From JAQIBY01 sp963676165 (GTDB lineage: Bacteria; Bacteroidota; Bacteroidia; Bacteroidales; ML635J-15), in the NCBI GenBank assembly GCA_963676165.1, contig OY781043.1:2108001-2172000 (forward strand): a DNA stretch of 64,000 nucleotides, given 5' to 3'. Below, one piece after another: positions 7,688 through 17,700 of the stretch. The translations under genes were made by a program, and so were the position numbers. A model generated the notes under the pieces. The model saw only the letters and a program-made list of their open reading frames with translations, was not told the DNA's origin and searched no databases. Positions within the stretch are counted from its first letter, which is position 1; each line of letters starts with the position of its first letter.

Positions 7688-9688
7688 ATGAAACAGCGCA
7701 TTATCCATATTATTTTCTTTCTTCTCTTAGCTCAAGTAAGCTTAGGACAAAATGAAAATCTTTGGCTCAGTATTTCGCAAGGGGAAAGCAGTCGTGCAGC
7801 GTATGAAGATGCCAAAAACAAACTAAAAACGGCAGAAAAACTTTACCGAAAACAAGAAACCAGTGCCTACCTTGAAGCACTTGAACTCTATTCCGAACTT
7901 CATGAAAAATATCCGAATGAAGCTGGATTTGCCTACAAAACCGGAGTTTGTTATTTGGAGACATACAACAAAACTGCAGCACTCCCCTATTTAATCAAAG
8001 CTTTGGAGTTAGATGCAGGACTTACAGAATATCTCAATTGGAATTTAGGAAGAGCCTCGCATTACAATCATCAATTTGATGAAGCAATTGGATATTACCA
8101 AGACTTTAAGGACTTTCTAATTCGTCAAAATGCACCTTTACAAAAGATTGATCGCAAAATTCAGGAAAGTGAACGTGCAAAACGCATGATCAAACAGGAA
8201 GTTTCTGTCAATATTTCCATTCCCGAAGCAATAAATTCTGAATATTCGGATTATTGCCCATTGATAGTAACCGATGGTTCTCGCATGTATTTTACAAGCA
8301 GACGAGCAACCAACCAACCTCCCGTTCTTGATCCTGACGATGGCTTACCATACGAAAACATTTGGGTTTCTGACAACAAAGTTGGAAAATGGAGTCCGGC
8401 AAAGAATATTGGAGCACCTATTAACACAGATTTTCACAATGCAACTGTAGGTTTATCTCCCGATGGACAAAGCATGTTAGTTTACAGTCAGGAAGATCTG
8501 TTTATTTCATCACGACAAGGCAATGAATGGGGAATTCCCAAAGCGCTTCCTCCAGAAATTAACACCAAAGCAAACGAAAGCTCTGGCTGTTTGTCCTTCA
8601 ATCAAAAAGAACTCTTTTTTATTCGGGGAAAAGAACCAGGAAATCCTGAAAGCAATGCAGATATTTATGTTTCAAAATTAGAGCTGGGAAAATGGTCAAC
8701 TCCTCAAAAATTAGGTTCAATCATAAACACCGAAATGGATGAGGATGGTGTATTTATCCACCCCGATGGGAAAACCTTGTATTTCAGCTCAAAAGGTCAT
8801 AATGGAATGGGCGGATTTGATGTGTACAAATCGGTGAGAGACAAGAATGGAGTTTGGTCAAAACCTGTCAATCTCGGATATCCAATTAACACCACGGGTG
8901 ACGATCTGTATTTTGTGATGTCTGCAGATAAAAAATCGGCTTATTACTCATCCTACAGACCCGAAGGCTACGGCATGCTAGACATTGTCTTTCTTGATTT
9001 TAACATCCAAAAAGACAGCCTGATTGTTGCAGAAAAAGACACAGTCGAAATCATTACTCCTCAAGCATCACTTAGCTTAATTAAAGGCGTAATCACCGAT
9101 GCAAAAACACATGAACCTCTTGAAGCAGCCATTCATATTTTTGATAATATGAATGGGGATAGCATCATTTCCATATATTCTAATTCGGCGAATGGTGCCT
9201 ACCTAATTCCTTTACCTGCAGGGAAAAATTATGCCATGCATGTGAATAAGGAAGGCTATGTATTTCACTCTGAAAACTTCAATCTTCCCGACACAGCTGC
9301 ATATCACGAAGAAATTATAAATATTGCACTGCAACCAATACAAAAAGATGTCACCGTTGTTCTCCGAAACATTTTCTTTGATTTAGACAAGTCTGATTTA
9401 CGTCCGGAATCCTTTGCAGAACTTAATCGACTTAAACAATTGCTCAATGACAACCCGAAGATGCGCATAGAAATATCTGGACATACTGATATACAAGGAA
9501 AGTACGAATACAACAAATCCTTATCGCTACGCAGAGCCGCTTCAGTAAGAAATTATTTGATTGAGCAAGGAATTGATGAAAAGCGGATAGAATATCGCGG
9601 TGCATCCTGGGACGAACCAATTGCAGATAACGATAGCGAGGAAGGACGTCAGAGAAACAGGCGCGTTGAATTTAAGGTGATAGAATAA
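7688..9688 (+). CDS. PorE-like OmpA family protein (TPR, beta-propeller, regulatory-like and OmpA domains)
   Basis: This 666-residue protein has the domain order described for PorE, the periplasmic T9SS component that tethers the machinery to peptidoglycan. A signal peptide (MKQRIIHIIFFLLLAQVSLG) is followed by TPR repeats (about 40-160) and a WD40-like/PD40 beta-propeller at about 170-430 (LSPDGQSMLVYSQED, FIHPDGKTLYFSSKGHNGMG). Next is a carboxypeptidase-regulatory-like domain at about 455-540 (GVITDAKTHEPLEAAIHI). Last is an OmpA peptidoglycan-binding domain at about 550-666 (IFFDLDKSDLRPES, ISGHTDIQGKYEYN, RQRNRRVEF). Unlike lipoprotein PorE it shows no cysteine at the signal cleavage site. 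It follows a PorP/SprF operon, and such OmpA genes often accompany PorP/SprF paralogues. It could therefore be a paralogue dedicated to this cluster rather than the core PorE. Confidence 0.8.
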   Translation: MKQRIIHIIFFLLLAQVSLGQNENLWLSISQGESSRAAYEDAKNKLKTAEKLYRKQETSAYLEALELYSELHEKYPNEAGFAYKTGVCYLETYNKTAALPYLIKALELDAGLTEYLNWNLGRASHYNHQFDEAIGYYQDFKDFLIRQNAPLQKIDRKIQESERAKRMIKQEVSVNISIPEAINSEYSDYCPLIVTDGSRMYFTSRRATNQPPVLDPDDGLPYENIWVSDNKVGKWSPAKNIGAPINTDFHNATVGLSPDGQSMLVYSQEDLFISSRQGNEWGIPKALPPEINTKANESSGCLSFNQKELFFIRGKEPGNPESNADIYVSKLELGKWSTPQKLGSIINTEMDEDGVFIHPDGKTLYFSSKGHNGMGGFDVYKSVRDKNGVWSKPVNLGYPINTTGDDLYFVMSADKKSAYYSSYRPEGYGMLDIVFLDFNIQKDSLIVAEKDTVEIITPQASLSLIKGVITDAKTHEPLEAAIHIFDNMNGDSIISIYSNSANGAYLIPLPAGKNYAMHVNKEGYVFHSENFNLPDTAAYHEEIINIALQPIQKDVTVVLRNIFFDLDKSDLRPESFAELNRLKQLLNDNPKMRIEISGHTDIQGKYEYNKSLSLRRAASVRNYLIEQGIDEKRIEYRGASWDEPIADNDSEEGRQRNRRVEFKVIE

Positions 9689-9737
9689 GGATTTAAACCA
9701 TACTTGGATTTGCTTGTTTCTTTTCTAAACAAAAGAC

Positions 9738-10208
9738 ATGACAAAGTTTAAATCAACCAAATTGTTTGATGGATTCTCCACCGTTTTCAGGCAATGGAAA
9801 GCTGAAGGGACACATTGCAAATATTTACATGGATACGGCATTTCTTTCCGATTAACTTTTGAAGGAGAACTTGATAAAAAGAATTGGGTTTGGGATTTTG
9901 GTGGCATGAAACGTGCTAAACACACAATAGACGGACGTTCACCAAACGACTGGATGAAATACATGTTTGATCACACCTGTATTTTAGCCGAAAACGATCC
10001 TGCACTTGCCAGCTTTAAAGCACTTGACAAGCAAGATATCATTCAACTCAGAGTACTCCCGGAAGTTGGAGCCGAACGATTTGCTGAGTTCATTTACCAA
10101 AAGTTAAACCCCTTCATCCAGAAAGAAACAGAAAACAGAGTCAGCATCACGCAAGTGGAATTTTTTGAACACAATAAAAATTCAGCCATTTACACACCAA
10201 TTTCTTGA
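9738..10208 (+). CDS. 6-pyruvoyl-/6-carboxytetrahydropterin synthase family protein (QueD-like, divergent metal site)
   Basis: The 156-residue cytoplasmic protein belongs to the QueD/PTPS family, which converts dihydroneopterin triphosphate to carboxytetrahydropterin in queuosine synthesis or to pyruvoyl tetrahydropterin. Family features include THCKYLHGYGISFRL (catalytic-type Cys27 and His31), VWDFGGMK, MFDHTCIL, VGAERFAEFIY and the terminal EFFEHNKNSAIY. Two usual zinc ligands look changed. The AAH motif is replaced by FRQW (residues 17-20), and the second His of HGH is Tyr33. I recall a bacterial subfamily with the same FRQW/HGY pattern, so this is probably a natural variant rather than a broken gene. 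No queC, queE or queF lies nearby, and the substrate is uncertain. Confidence 0.8.
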   Translation: MTKFKSTKLFDGFSTVFRQWKAEGTHCKYLHGYGISFRLTFEGELDKKNWVWDFGGMKRAKHTIDGRSPNDWMKYMFDHTCILAENDPALASFKALDKQDIIQLRVLPEVGAERFAEFIYQKLNPFIQKETENRVSITQVEFFEHNKNSAIYTPIS

Positions 10209-10913
10209 TTCGAGAACTTGCGAGCGGGCGAAAAACAATAGTCATTCAATTGGAAAAGGGAAAAATTGTCATTCGATTGTTTTTGTGATTTGTCTTTTGC
10301 GATTTATTACCTGCCAGCCGGTTTACCAGCTGAGGATGGCAGGCTGGTTTGTCTTTTGGAATTTTGTCTTTTGTTATTTCATCAGTCTCTTGCTCAATAC
10401 TCACGCAAATAAAACCCGATATTTACAAACGATAGTGCAGTAAATAACGATGGTTGAATTGTCCCGGCACCTTTTTTATATGCATATCGGGACCCAAAAC
10501 TGACTCCTGACCCCTGATCTTGAGAGCGGAAGAAAACAACTGCCATTCGTTGTTAAGTGGCGTTGTTGCGAAAATTCTCTGTTCAAAGTCTCACTAAACA
10601 ATGGCTGCGTAACAGAACGCGAGGCTTAGAGTACTAAAACTATACATCTTTTTACCATTTCATACAAATACTTTTCAACATTACAAATAATACTTGAATT
10701 GTAATTCACAAACTTATATCCGTATTTTCACCTATAGATTTAAGGAATTACAACAATTACAGATATTTTTTGACATAAATAAACTCCATATTAGATAATC
10801 TGAAGATTTCTAACATTTTTCAAATCATGTTAACCATTGACATTACACAAACACAAAACAGATAACAAGCATTTTATTATTACTTTATCATCAATATATC
10901 CTATTTGTTGATA
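10209..10913. other. Gene-free AT-rich stretch with small repeats
   Basis: About 700 bp without a convincing gene. It contains three copies of TTTGTCTTTTG (10289-10299, 10348-10358, 10363-10373), two near-copies of GTCATTCnATTG around 10242-10280, and a GC-rich hairpin element at 10310-10347. Between about 10440 and 10640 there is a mixed-composition block in which I recognise nothing; the rest is very AT-rich. The longest open frame (10165-10443) overlaps the QueD gene out of frame and is rejected. Confidence 0.5.
10310..10347. repeat. Hairpin element, copy 1 (ends CCTGCCAGCC / GGCAGGCTGG)
   Basis: This 38-bp element has 10-bp ends CCTGCCAGCC (10310-10319) and GGCAGGCTGG (10338-10347), which can pair through CCTGCC/GGCAGG or CCAGCC/GGCTGG. 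The same two 10-mers bound the 36-bp insert in the terminal CRISPR repeat at 61293-61328, while the interiors differ. Its GC-rich ends stand out in AT-rich surroundings. It is REP-like in form. Confidence 0.7.
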
Positions 10914-10944
10914 ATTAACACTCATTCACCTTAAAATAATTTTG
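10914..10944 (+). promoter_or_regulatory. Promoter TTTG-N19-TAATTTTG
   Basis: TTTG (10914-10917) and TAATTTTG (10937-10944) with a 19-bp gap are a full match to the Bacteroidota consensus. Transcription would begin near 10950, so translation of the next gene must start at 11014 and not at an upstream in-frame codon. Confidence 0.75.
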
Positions 10945-11013
10945 AATAACGATTTCATTTGTATAAATTTACAACAACATTTCAGCCTTAAACCAATTTT
11001 AATTATTTACATC

Positions 11014-11454
11014 ATGAAAAAGCTCGTATTTTTTACTCTCATTTCTCTGTTTACTCATGTTGCTCTGTTTGCTCAATCGACTCCAAACATCACTGACCTT
11101 TTAGTCTCAACTGTCATTCAAGTTGATTCAATCACAGGTCTCCCTATTGAAAATGAAGGAGAACTTTTATCCGTTAATGTAAAGCTTGAAAACATTGAAG
11201 CAGGTCAAACAATTCATGTTTTATTAGGCACAAGTCAAGACAGTGGCAATGTTATTTCCTGGCAGAATACAATTACACAAAATGGAGACTCTTTTTTCAT
11301 CATGTCAACGAATGAAAACAGAGAAATCTCCAGCAACAGCATTGAAATTGTACTCAACTTATCTGAGACAGAATGTGAGAACTTTGTCTATTTAAGTTTA
11401 TACGCAGAAAGCTCTACAGGACAAGCATCTGAGACATTATATTTCGAGAAATAA
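11014..11454 (+). CDS. Small exported protein of unknown function
   Basis: I do not recognise the family. The protein has 146 residues, and a clear signal peptide (MKKLVFFTLISLFTHVALFAQ) is produced only when the ATG at 11014 is used; the good promoter just upstream supports that start. The mature part reads like a single beta-sandwich (NITDLLVSTVIQVDSITGLP ... LYAESSTGQASETLYFEK) with one cysteine and no T9SS sorting domain. It precedes, by 25 bp, the large surface-protein gene interrupted by the insertion sequence, and the two were probably one transcript. Confidence 0.6.
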   Translation: MKKLVFFTLISLFTHVALFAQSTPNITDLLVSTVIQVDSITGLPIENEGELLSVNVKLENIEAGQTIHVLLGTSQDSGNVISWQNTITQNGDSFFIMSTNENREISSNSIEIVLNLSETECENFVYLSLYAESSTGQASETLYFEK

Positions 11455-11479
11455 ATAAAACTACATAAGCTAAAGTACC

Positions 11480-13400
11480 ATGAAAAAATCATTATCCATT
11501 TTGATAGTGCTGATTATCGCACTCAACTCCTATGCACAACAGGTATTCACAGTTACCAAAACAACAGACCCAAATCCTTTTGATCACCCATTCAACAATG
11601 TTGATAGTCTTTGCGATCCGGAAATGTTCGGAACCTTACAATGGGCAATTAACAAGGTGAATAAAGCAAGTGCTGAGTCCGTTATTGAGTTTAATATCCC
11701 CGGTGCAGGTCATCACGAAATAGCATTGACGTATTACCTGCCTCAAATTAAAAATAAGGTCACCATTGACGGGACAAGTCAAGCAGGCTATCAAACCGGA
11801 AATCCAGCGATTACAATACGAGGTCATATCAAACTAAAATCCTGTTTTGATGCTTATGAAGTAGTTAATATATTGGGATTACATATAACCGATTTCTCCA
11901 ACCATGGTATCATTATTACAAAAGGTGAAGGATCTCAAATAAAGAACAATATTATCACCAACATACATAATGAAGATGCAAATTCTCCGGGCATAGGAAT
12001 CAGACTTATATCAAGCTATCACTGTACAATACAGGGGAATATAATTGGAACAGGAATAAACCAGGAGGAAACCATGCTGATTGACGATTACGGAATCTAT
12101 TTAGAAAAATCAAGTTATTGTACCATAGGAGATATAACTGAAAATCTGAAAAACACGATTACAAACTGTACTTTAGGAGTATTGGTGGAAGGAGGAATTC
12201 GCAATAAGCTATCTGGAAATAGCATCTTTGACAATCACAAAGCAGCCATTTACCTAAGTAACGGAGGGAATACAAATCTTCCAGCCCCAGGTATGACAGA
12301 ATACGTTGACGGCATGCTGAAAGGAACAAGCCAACCAGGATATACCATTGAAATCTTTGGAAGCACTGGCAATGAAAATGCAAATTATTATCTTGGTACT
12401 ACTACAGCAAACGACTACGGAGAATGGCATCTGGACATCACCACCAACTACCCATATTACGTAACAACAGCAACAGATTTTGAGAATAATACATCAAGGT
12501 TGAGTGCTCTCATTGAAAACTCTAGAACTTTTAATTGTCCCGATCAATACTCAGAACCTTGTAACTGGATATGTAATTCACATTTTGAATGCAATGATTG
12601 TGAAAACTGCGAAGAAATCATGCCTGACAGTTGGTTTAACACACATGGTTCCGCAGATTTTTGCATCAACAACAATGACAATTGCACTGTTTGCAGTTGG
12701 GGGCCAAACAACACTAACAATTACATTCACATGTGGGGAACCGGATATATAGAGGATCCAGGATCTGCCCTCCCAGATCAATTATCATATAAAGGAGAGG
12801 GCGTTTTCACATACCTAACGAATGATTTAGACCCTGGATACGTATATCAACTTTCCTACAAAGTATCATCTACAAATATCACAAATGAGTCCAATGGAGA
12901 GGCCAGATTAATAATTAAATTAGTATCAGCAAATGAAGTATCAGATATTATCCCTTACCCATATCCAATTGATGCTGAATATTCTTTAAATATTGATAAT
13001 TATATCTTGCCAGAAATTCCCGATGGGACTTATCAAACTATTCATTATGCACCCTATCAACCTCTAGTAGGTTGGCAGAACATTCAAGATGAAGTGGAAA
13101 TCACTGATCAAAACTCACATTTTGATGCAATTTGGATTTATGCAAAAGGGTGTGAGGATTCTTATGGACGTACTGATTTTTATCTTGATGACATTGTATT
13201 CAAAAAAAAGAGTCCAATTGAAACTGCCTATACTGAACCAAGTTGCGTGCAACTAAACGAACCTTTCACTCTTATAAGCAACAACTCTTCAGGTGTTTCG
13301 TATCAATGGGAAGGTCCTGACGGGTGGACATCAAACATACAGAACCCAACGAGACAGGCAAACACATCTGATGTGTTTGGCACATATACAGTAACAATTA
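11480..13400 (+). pseudogene. 5' fragment of a giant T9SS surface protein interrupted by an IS3 element
   Basis: The intact gene would have run from 11480 to 19142. With the insertion and one TTA copy removed it is 6,351 bp, or 2,116 residues. This part has a signal peptide (MKKSLSILIVLIIALNSYAQ), a right-handed beta-helix region (residues about 40-270, with GTLQWAINKVNKAS and repeated short asparagine-rich turns), a cysteine-rich stretch, and an Ig-like domain cut off at GTYTVTI. The frame now reads 19 codons into the element and stops at 13456, giving a 658-residue product without a sorting domain. Such a product could be exported to the periplasm but not displayed on the surface. The adhesin-like role is inference from the architecture. 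Confidence 0.85.
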
Positions 13401-13439
13401 TGTCTTGTCCTGAAATATGGCTACAGGTTAAACATACGA

Positions 13440-14300
13440 TTAAGCTCTATATTTAAACACCATATTAGGGGTTTTATAATTCAAAGATAAGTGTAATCTT
13501 TTATTATTATATATGCTGATAGCATTTTTAGTAGCGACTTTAGCATTTTTCAGGCTAAAGAAGCATTGATCGAGATAAAATTCTTCTTTAAGAATTCCAT
13601 TAACTCTCTCAGCTATAGCATTTTCATAACAATGATTTTCTTCTGTCATACTTATCTTAATATTTCGTTTTTTTAATTCTTTTACATATTGATTACTACA
13701 GTATTGTATTCCACGATCAGAGTGATGTACTAATCCCGCCGCTGGTCGGGCATGCCACAGAGCCTTTTTGAGGGCTCGTAGGCAGCCCGCCAGCTCCAGT
13801 GAGTTGCTAATATCATATCCAACGATTTTCCTGGAATACATATCAGTAATAAGTGCTAAATAACAAAAACCATTAACAGTTCTGATGTATGTAATATCAG
13901 ATACCCAAACTTGATTAGGAGCAGTAACAGTCATGTCTTTCACAATGTTTTTATACTTGTGAAAACGATGATAAGAGTCTGTAGTTCTGCAGGATGCTTT
14001 TTTACGTTTTATAAGCATATTGTTGTCTCTGAGAATATCAAAAAGCTTATCTCTACCAACTTTAATACATCTCTTTTCAAAAATTGTATTTAGAGATTTA
14101 TAGAGTTTTTTTGTTCCAACTCTTGGCTGTTCAATCCGTTCATTTTTCACAAGTTCAAGAACCTGATTTTCGACGTTTTCTCTTTTAAGTTTACGCTCTA
14201 TAAATTTATAATAAGCATCTCTGTGCATACCAAAGCACTGGCAGGTTTGCTCAATGCTTGCCTGCCTTGTGTGCTTAATTTTTTCCACTGCCTTAACCAT
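13440..14300 (-). CDS. IS3-family transposase OrfB (DDE catalytic domain)
   Basis: The 286-residue integrase-like catalytic part cuts and joins DNA for transposition. An N-terminal HTH_21-type segment (QASIEQTCQCFGMHRDAYYK) is followed by the rve/DDE core. The first Asp is in WVSDITYIRT, the second in HHSDRGIQYCS and the Glu in ENAIAERVNGILKEEF. The end (LHLSLNYKTPNMVF) is typical. The start at 14300 is an independent ATG in the -1 frame of orfA, 2 nt after its stop, so OrfB is probably made mainly as an OrfAB fusion. A short GC-rich patch (about 13735-13805, encoding LELAGCLRALKKALWHARPA) contrasts with the AT-rich remainder. Confidence 0.93.
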   Translation of the reverse strand: MVKAVEKIKHTRQASIEQTCQCFGMHRDAYYKFIERKLKRENVENQVLELVKNERIEQPRVGTKKLYKSLNTIFEKRCIKVGRDKLFDILRDNNMLIKRKKASCRTTDSYHRFHKYKNIVKDMTVTAPNQVWVSDITYIRTVNGFCYLALITDMYSRKIVGYDISNSLELAGCLRALKKALWHARPAAGLVHHSDRGIQYCSNQYVKELKKRNIKISMTEENHCYENAIAERVNGILKEEFYLDQCFFSLKNAKVATKNAISIYNNKRLHLSLNYKTPNMVFKYRA

Positions 14301-14302
14301 AC

Positions 14303-14668
14303 TTAGATGTTTAAGTTTTTTTTTAGCTCTTCGACATCTTTATATCCCAGTTTTTCAGCTGCGACTTCAAGATATGAATCAGATGCTAATTTGTCTAAGT
14401 CTTTCTTAATCAATAACTCTTTGAGTTTTTTGATTTCTTTTTGTAAGGCTTTGAGTCTGGTTGTTTCGTCTTGAGTTTCCACTAATATACGAGTATTCAT
14501 TAAATCTTTCCGGTTGTACTTTTTGATCCATTCGTTTATGGTAGTTCGGTTAATACCATAAATTTCACCTAGTTTTTTCTTTGAATAATTTCCAGTACTA
14601 AGTTCGGCTAAAATTTTCAATTTAAAACCTTCACTGTAACGTTTTGTAATCCCATCATTTTTATACAT
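14303..14668 (-). CDS. IS3-family transposase OrfA (helix-turn-helix)
   Basis: The 121-residue DNA-binding part recognises the terminal repeats. It has an HTH_Tnp_1-type motif (KILAELSTGNYSKKKLGEIY, then GINRTTINEWIKKY) and a C-terminal leucine-zipper-like coiled coil (TRLKALQKEIKKLKELLIKK) for multimerisation. The start at 14668 lies 41 bp inside the right end of the element. The coding sequence ends EELKKNLNI just after a run of nine A on the coding strand, where a -1 slip joins it to OrfB. Confidence 0.92.
   Translation of the reverse strand: MYKNDGITKRYSEGFKLKILAELSTGNYSKKKLGEIYGINRTTINEWIKKYNRKDLMNTRILVETQDETTRLKALQKEIKKLKELLIKKDLDKLASDSYLEVAAEKLGYKDVEELKKNLNI
14316..14324 (-). promoter_or_regulatory. 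Programmed -1 frameshift site in the IS3 element
   Basis: Nine consecutive A on the coding strand (T run on plus) lie eight codons before the orfA stop. The -1 frame is open from the run into orfB, reading through KHLS to its ATG. This is the usual arrangement for making OrfAB in the IS3 family. Confidence 0.7.
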
Positions 14669-14709
14669 AATTTACTACATATTGTGTAGCCAGATTTTAG
14701 GACGGGTCA

Positions 14710-17700
14710 TTACAGATACTGAAGGATGCACATATACAGCAAACGCAGAGATATATGAAAACGACCTCACTGTTACTTTAGGTCCCGACAGGATAATTTG
14801 TGAAGGGGCTAGTGCAAATCTATGTGCAACGGCAGAAGGCTCTGATGTTGCAGACGATGCATATAACTGGAGTCAAGATCCAAGTATTTTTGATGATGAT
14901 TGCACTGTTCAGCCAGAAACTGAAACAACTTATTCAGTAACAGTAACAGATGTAAATGGCTGTACCGCTTCTGATGAGGTTATTGTTGACCCTGCTTATC
15001 CATTACCACCTGTACCTGAGCCGTCAAACACGGGGCCATATTGTGCAGGTGAAACCATAGAGCTTTACACACCACAACATGAAGGCTTAACTTATCGTTG
15101 GCATAGTTTCCCTTTTGAAATTAATAATGATGGAACTCCCGGGGATCAGTTTAACACATATTATTCCGAAGATAATTATGAAGTCACTATAGAAAATGCC
15201 AGAAATCATTTCTGTTGTGCTGGTGACGTTTTTGATACGTATAACATGAATGGGCCATACACTGCATATGTGCAAAATGAATATGGTTGTATCAATTCAG
15301 CATCCACAGAAGTTGAAATATACCCTGAAGACCTAAGCTGTTTATCTATTGAAGTGTATAACGTAACCAACAATTCTACTGATAAATTTTGTGCCGGAGA
15401 TGACATAACAATAGACATTAACGGCAACTACCTTTCAAATTGTGCATTCGAGGAAGCAGAAATCACTGTCTCCGGACCAACGATAAATAACGAACCGTAT
15501 ATCGGTGCACCTGTATCAGATTTTGTCATTGAAAATATTGGATCAGAGCATTCAGGCATTTACACAATCACCATATCTACAATGTGTTATGAGATCACAT
15601 TAGAAGATGAAATTGTAGTTAATGATCCAGATGTTACATTACAAAACGTATATGGATTTTGCGAGGGAGATGAAATACTAATCGAACCTGTCATTTCTAA
15701 TAATATTGATTTGTTTAATTGGGAAGGCCCGGATTCTTTTGAAAGTACTAACCCATTATTAGAGATCGAAAATGTAACTCCCAATATAGAGGGAGAATAC
15801 GAATTAATGGTTACAGATGTATTTGGCTGTACTGCTGCAGCAACAACCAATATTACTGTTTTTGACTACTCATATCAAGGGAATTTAACAATCGATTCCA
15901 ATTCACCAGTTTGTTATGGCGAAGACATTACACTTACTGCCGAGTCAAATTACAATGGTGTTATAGAATATAACTGGACTGACCCCAATGGGAACTTTCT
16001 TTCGAATGACGCTTCAATAATAATTTCAAATGCAACATATAACGACATCGGCAATTATACGGTAGAAATTCAATTTGACCCGATAGAAAACAATCCTTGC
16101 GATGAACGGATTCAAAGCACATTGGTCATGGTGACAGATTGCGAAGAAACAATAAACATATCATGTAGTCAAATTCCGGTCACATGTCAAGACCCATACA
16201 ATGGGAAAATAGAGATTTCCATGAATAACGGAACACCTCCTTATAGCGCAGCTTTATATCGAAATGGGAATTTACTGAGTTTCACTGAAAACTTAGAAGC
16301 CAACGAAAATCATACTATTGAGCTTCAAGGGGTAGAACCAAACAGCAGTCCAATCACAATTGTTGTGGAAGATAATGCGGGCAATAGTAGTTTCCATACC
16401 TTAACTGAAGGACTCAACTATGCATGGGATCATGTAATTACTCAAAATAATTTGTATTTCAACAATCAATATGAAGCCCAAATTTTATGTGTTGGCGACA
16501 ACGAAAATCAGGGACTAGATTTTTATCAGAATTTCACGTTTGAGAATTGCACCATTTACACATCAACACATAATGTGACAGGATTAGATAACACAAAGTG
16601 GACATTAAACATGCCAAACACTTTGGAAATATTCAACACAACAATTAAAAGTGGCTGCCCCGATAAAATGTGGCAAGGAATCTATTCAGATGGCATTGCA
16701 GGTGAATTACAAAGTCCGGAGGACACAAAAATAATCATTGACAATTCAGCTATTTGTGACGCAATTAAAGCGGTTGACATATTTGGTGGGGGAACACAAA
16801 CTGTTACAAATTCAGAATTTATCAATAATGTTCAAGATTTACTGTTTTATGACTCCCAAAACAACACAATTACAATTAATAATAATGGGTTTAAAACAAA
16901 CTCACAATTAAATTATCAAGTTTTTTATCCCAAAGCCCATGTTGACTTATACAAAACCAGCAATATAATTTTTAATGGCAATGAATTTATCAACAGTACA
17001 CCATACTGCACAGAGCCTGAATTTCCTGTACACAAAAGAGGTACCGGCATAAAATCTTTAGCAAGTAGTTTTATTGTAACACCGGTCAATCAACTAACGT
17101 GGACTCCTATTGGAACAAATTCAGAAAACCGTTTTGAGGGATTATTTTACGGCATTAAATCAGAGTATCATTGCACAACACCTCCTGCTATCTACTTCAA
17201 TGAATTTGAGAATAATTTCAGAGGAATATATTTAGGAAATTCTCATGGTAGTCGTGTCCTTTTTAATGACATTTCCACAACACAAGAGAATACATATTTT
17301 GATGAAGCCTTCGCAGAAAACATCAATGGATTAGAGGAAGTTGCAAGCTCCTACGGAATGTATGTTAATTCATGCCGCCAATTTAGCATAGAGGAAAACA
17401 GTTTTAAAAACGGTAATGTTGGTATTTATATGTATAATTCCGGAGAAGCTGCAGGACAGAAAATATATCGCAACACATTTGGAGATGAACCACAAAGTGG
17501 AAACAATTTTAATATGAACTCCGCTGTTGTTGTATTAGGAAAGAATTCAGACTATGATATTAATGACCCATTTAGCGAAGGTTTAACCGGTCTCCAAACC
17601 CGCTGCAACAATTACACAGCAACCGAAAATGCCATTTCCGTTATAAATGGAAACATGAGGAAAAATCAGGGTGTTTATATGGGTGCAACCGATAAACTCG

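Larger units (their letters stand above)
13401..14709 (-). mobile_element. Complete IS3-family insertion sequence, 1,309 bp
   Basis: The element is bounded by imperfect 25-bp inverted repeats (13401-13425 and 14685-14709, 20 of 25 positions matching, both containing GTCCT and TGGCTACA). It is flanked by a 3-bp target duplication TTA at 13398-13400 and 14710-14712. It carries orfA and orfB on the minus strand, with a run of nine A residues at the junction suited to -1 frameshifting. Both orfs, both ends and the target duplication are intact, which suggests a recent and possibly still active insertion. It sits inside an exported-protein gene, and removing it with one TTA restores the reading frame exactly. 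Confidence 0.93.

Noticed and set aside
10165..10443. 92-codon open frame after the QueD gene
   Set aside because: It overlaps the QueD gene out of frame, runs through the hairpin element and low-complexity repeats, and has no protein-like composition.
14240..14275. GGCAGG...CCTGCC inverted repeat in the IS3 element as a third hairpin copy
   Set aside because: Only the 6-bp core matches. The full 10-bp ends are absent, and the sequence encodes a normal helix-turn-helix.
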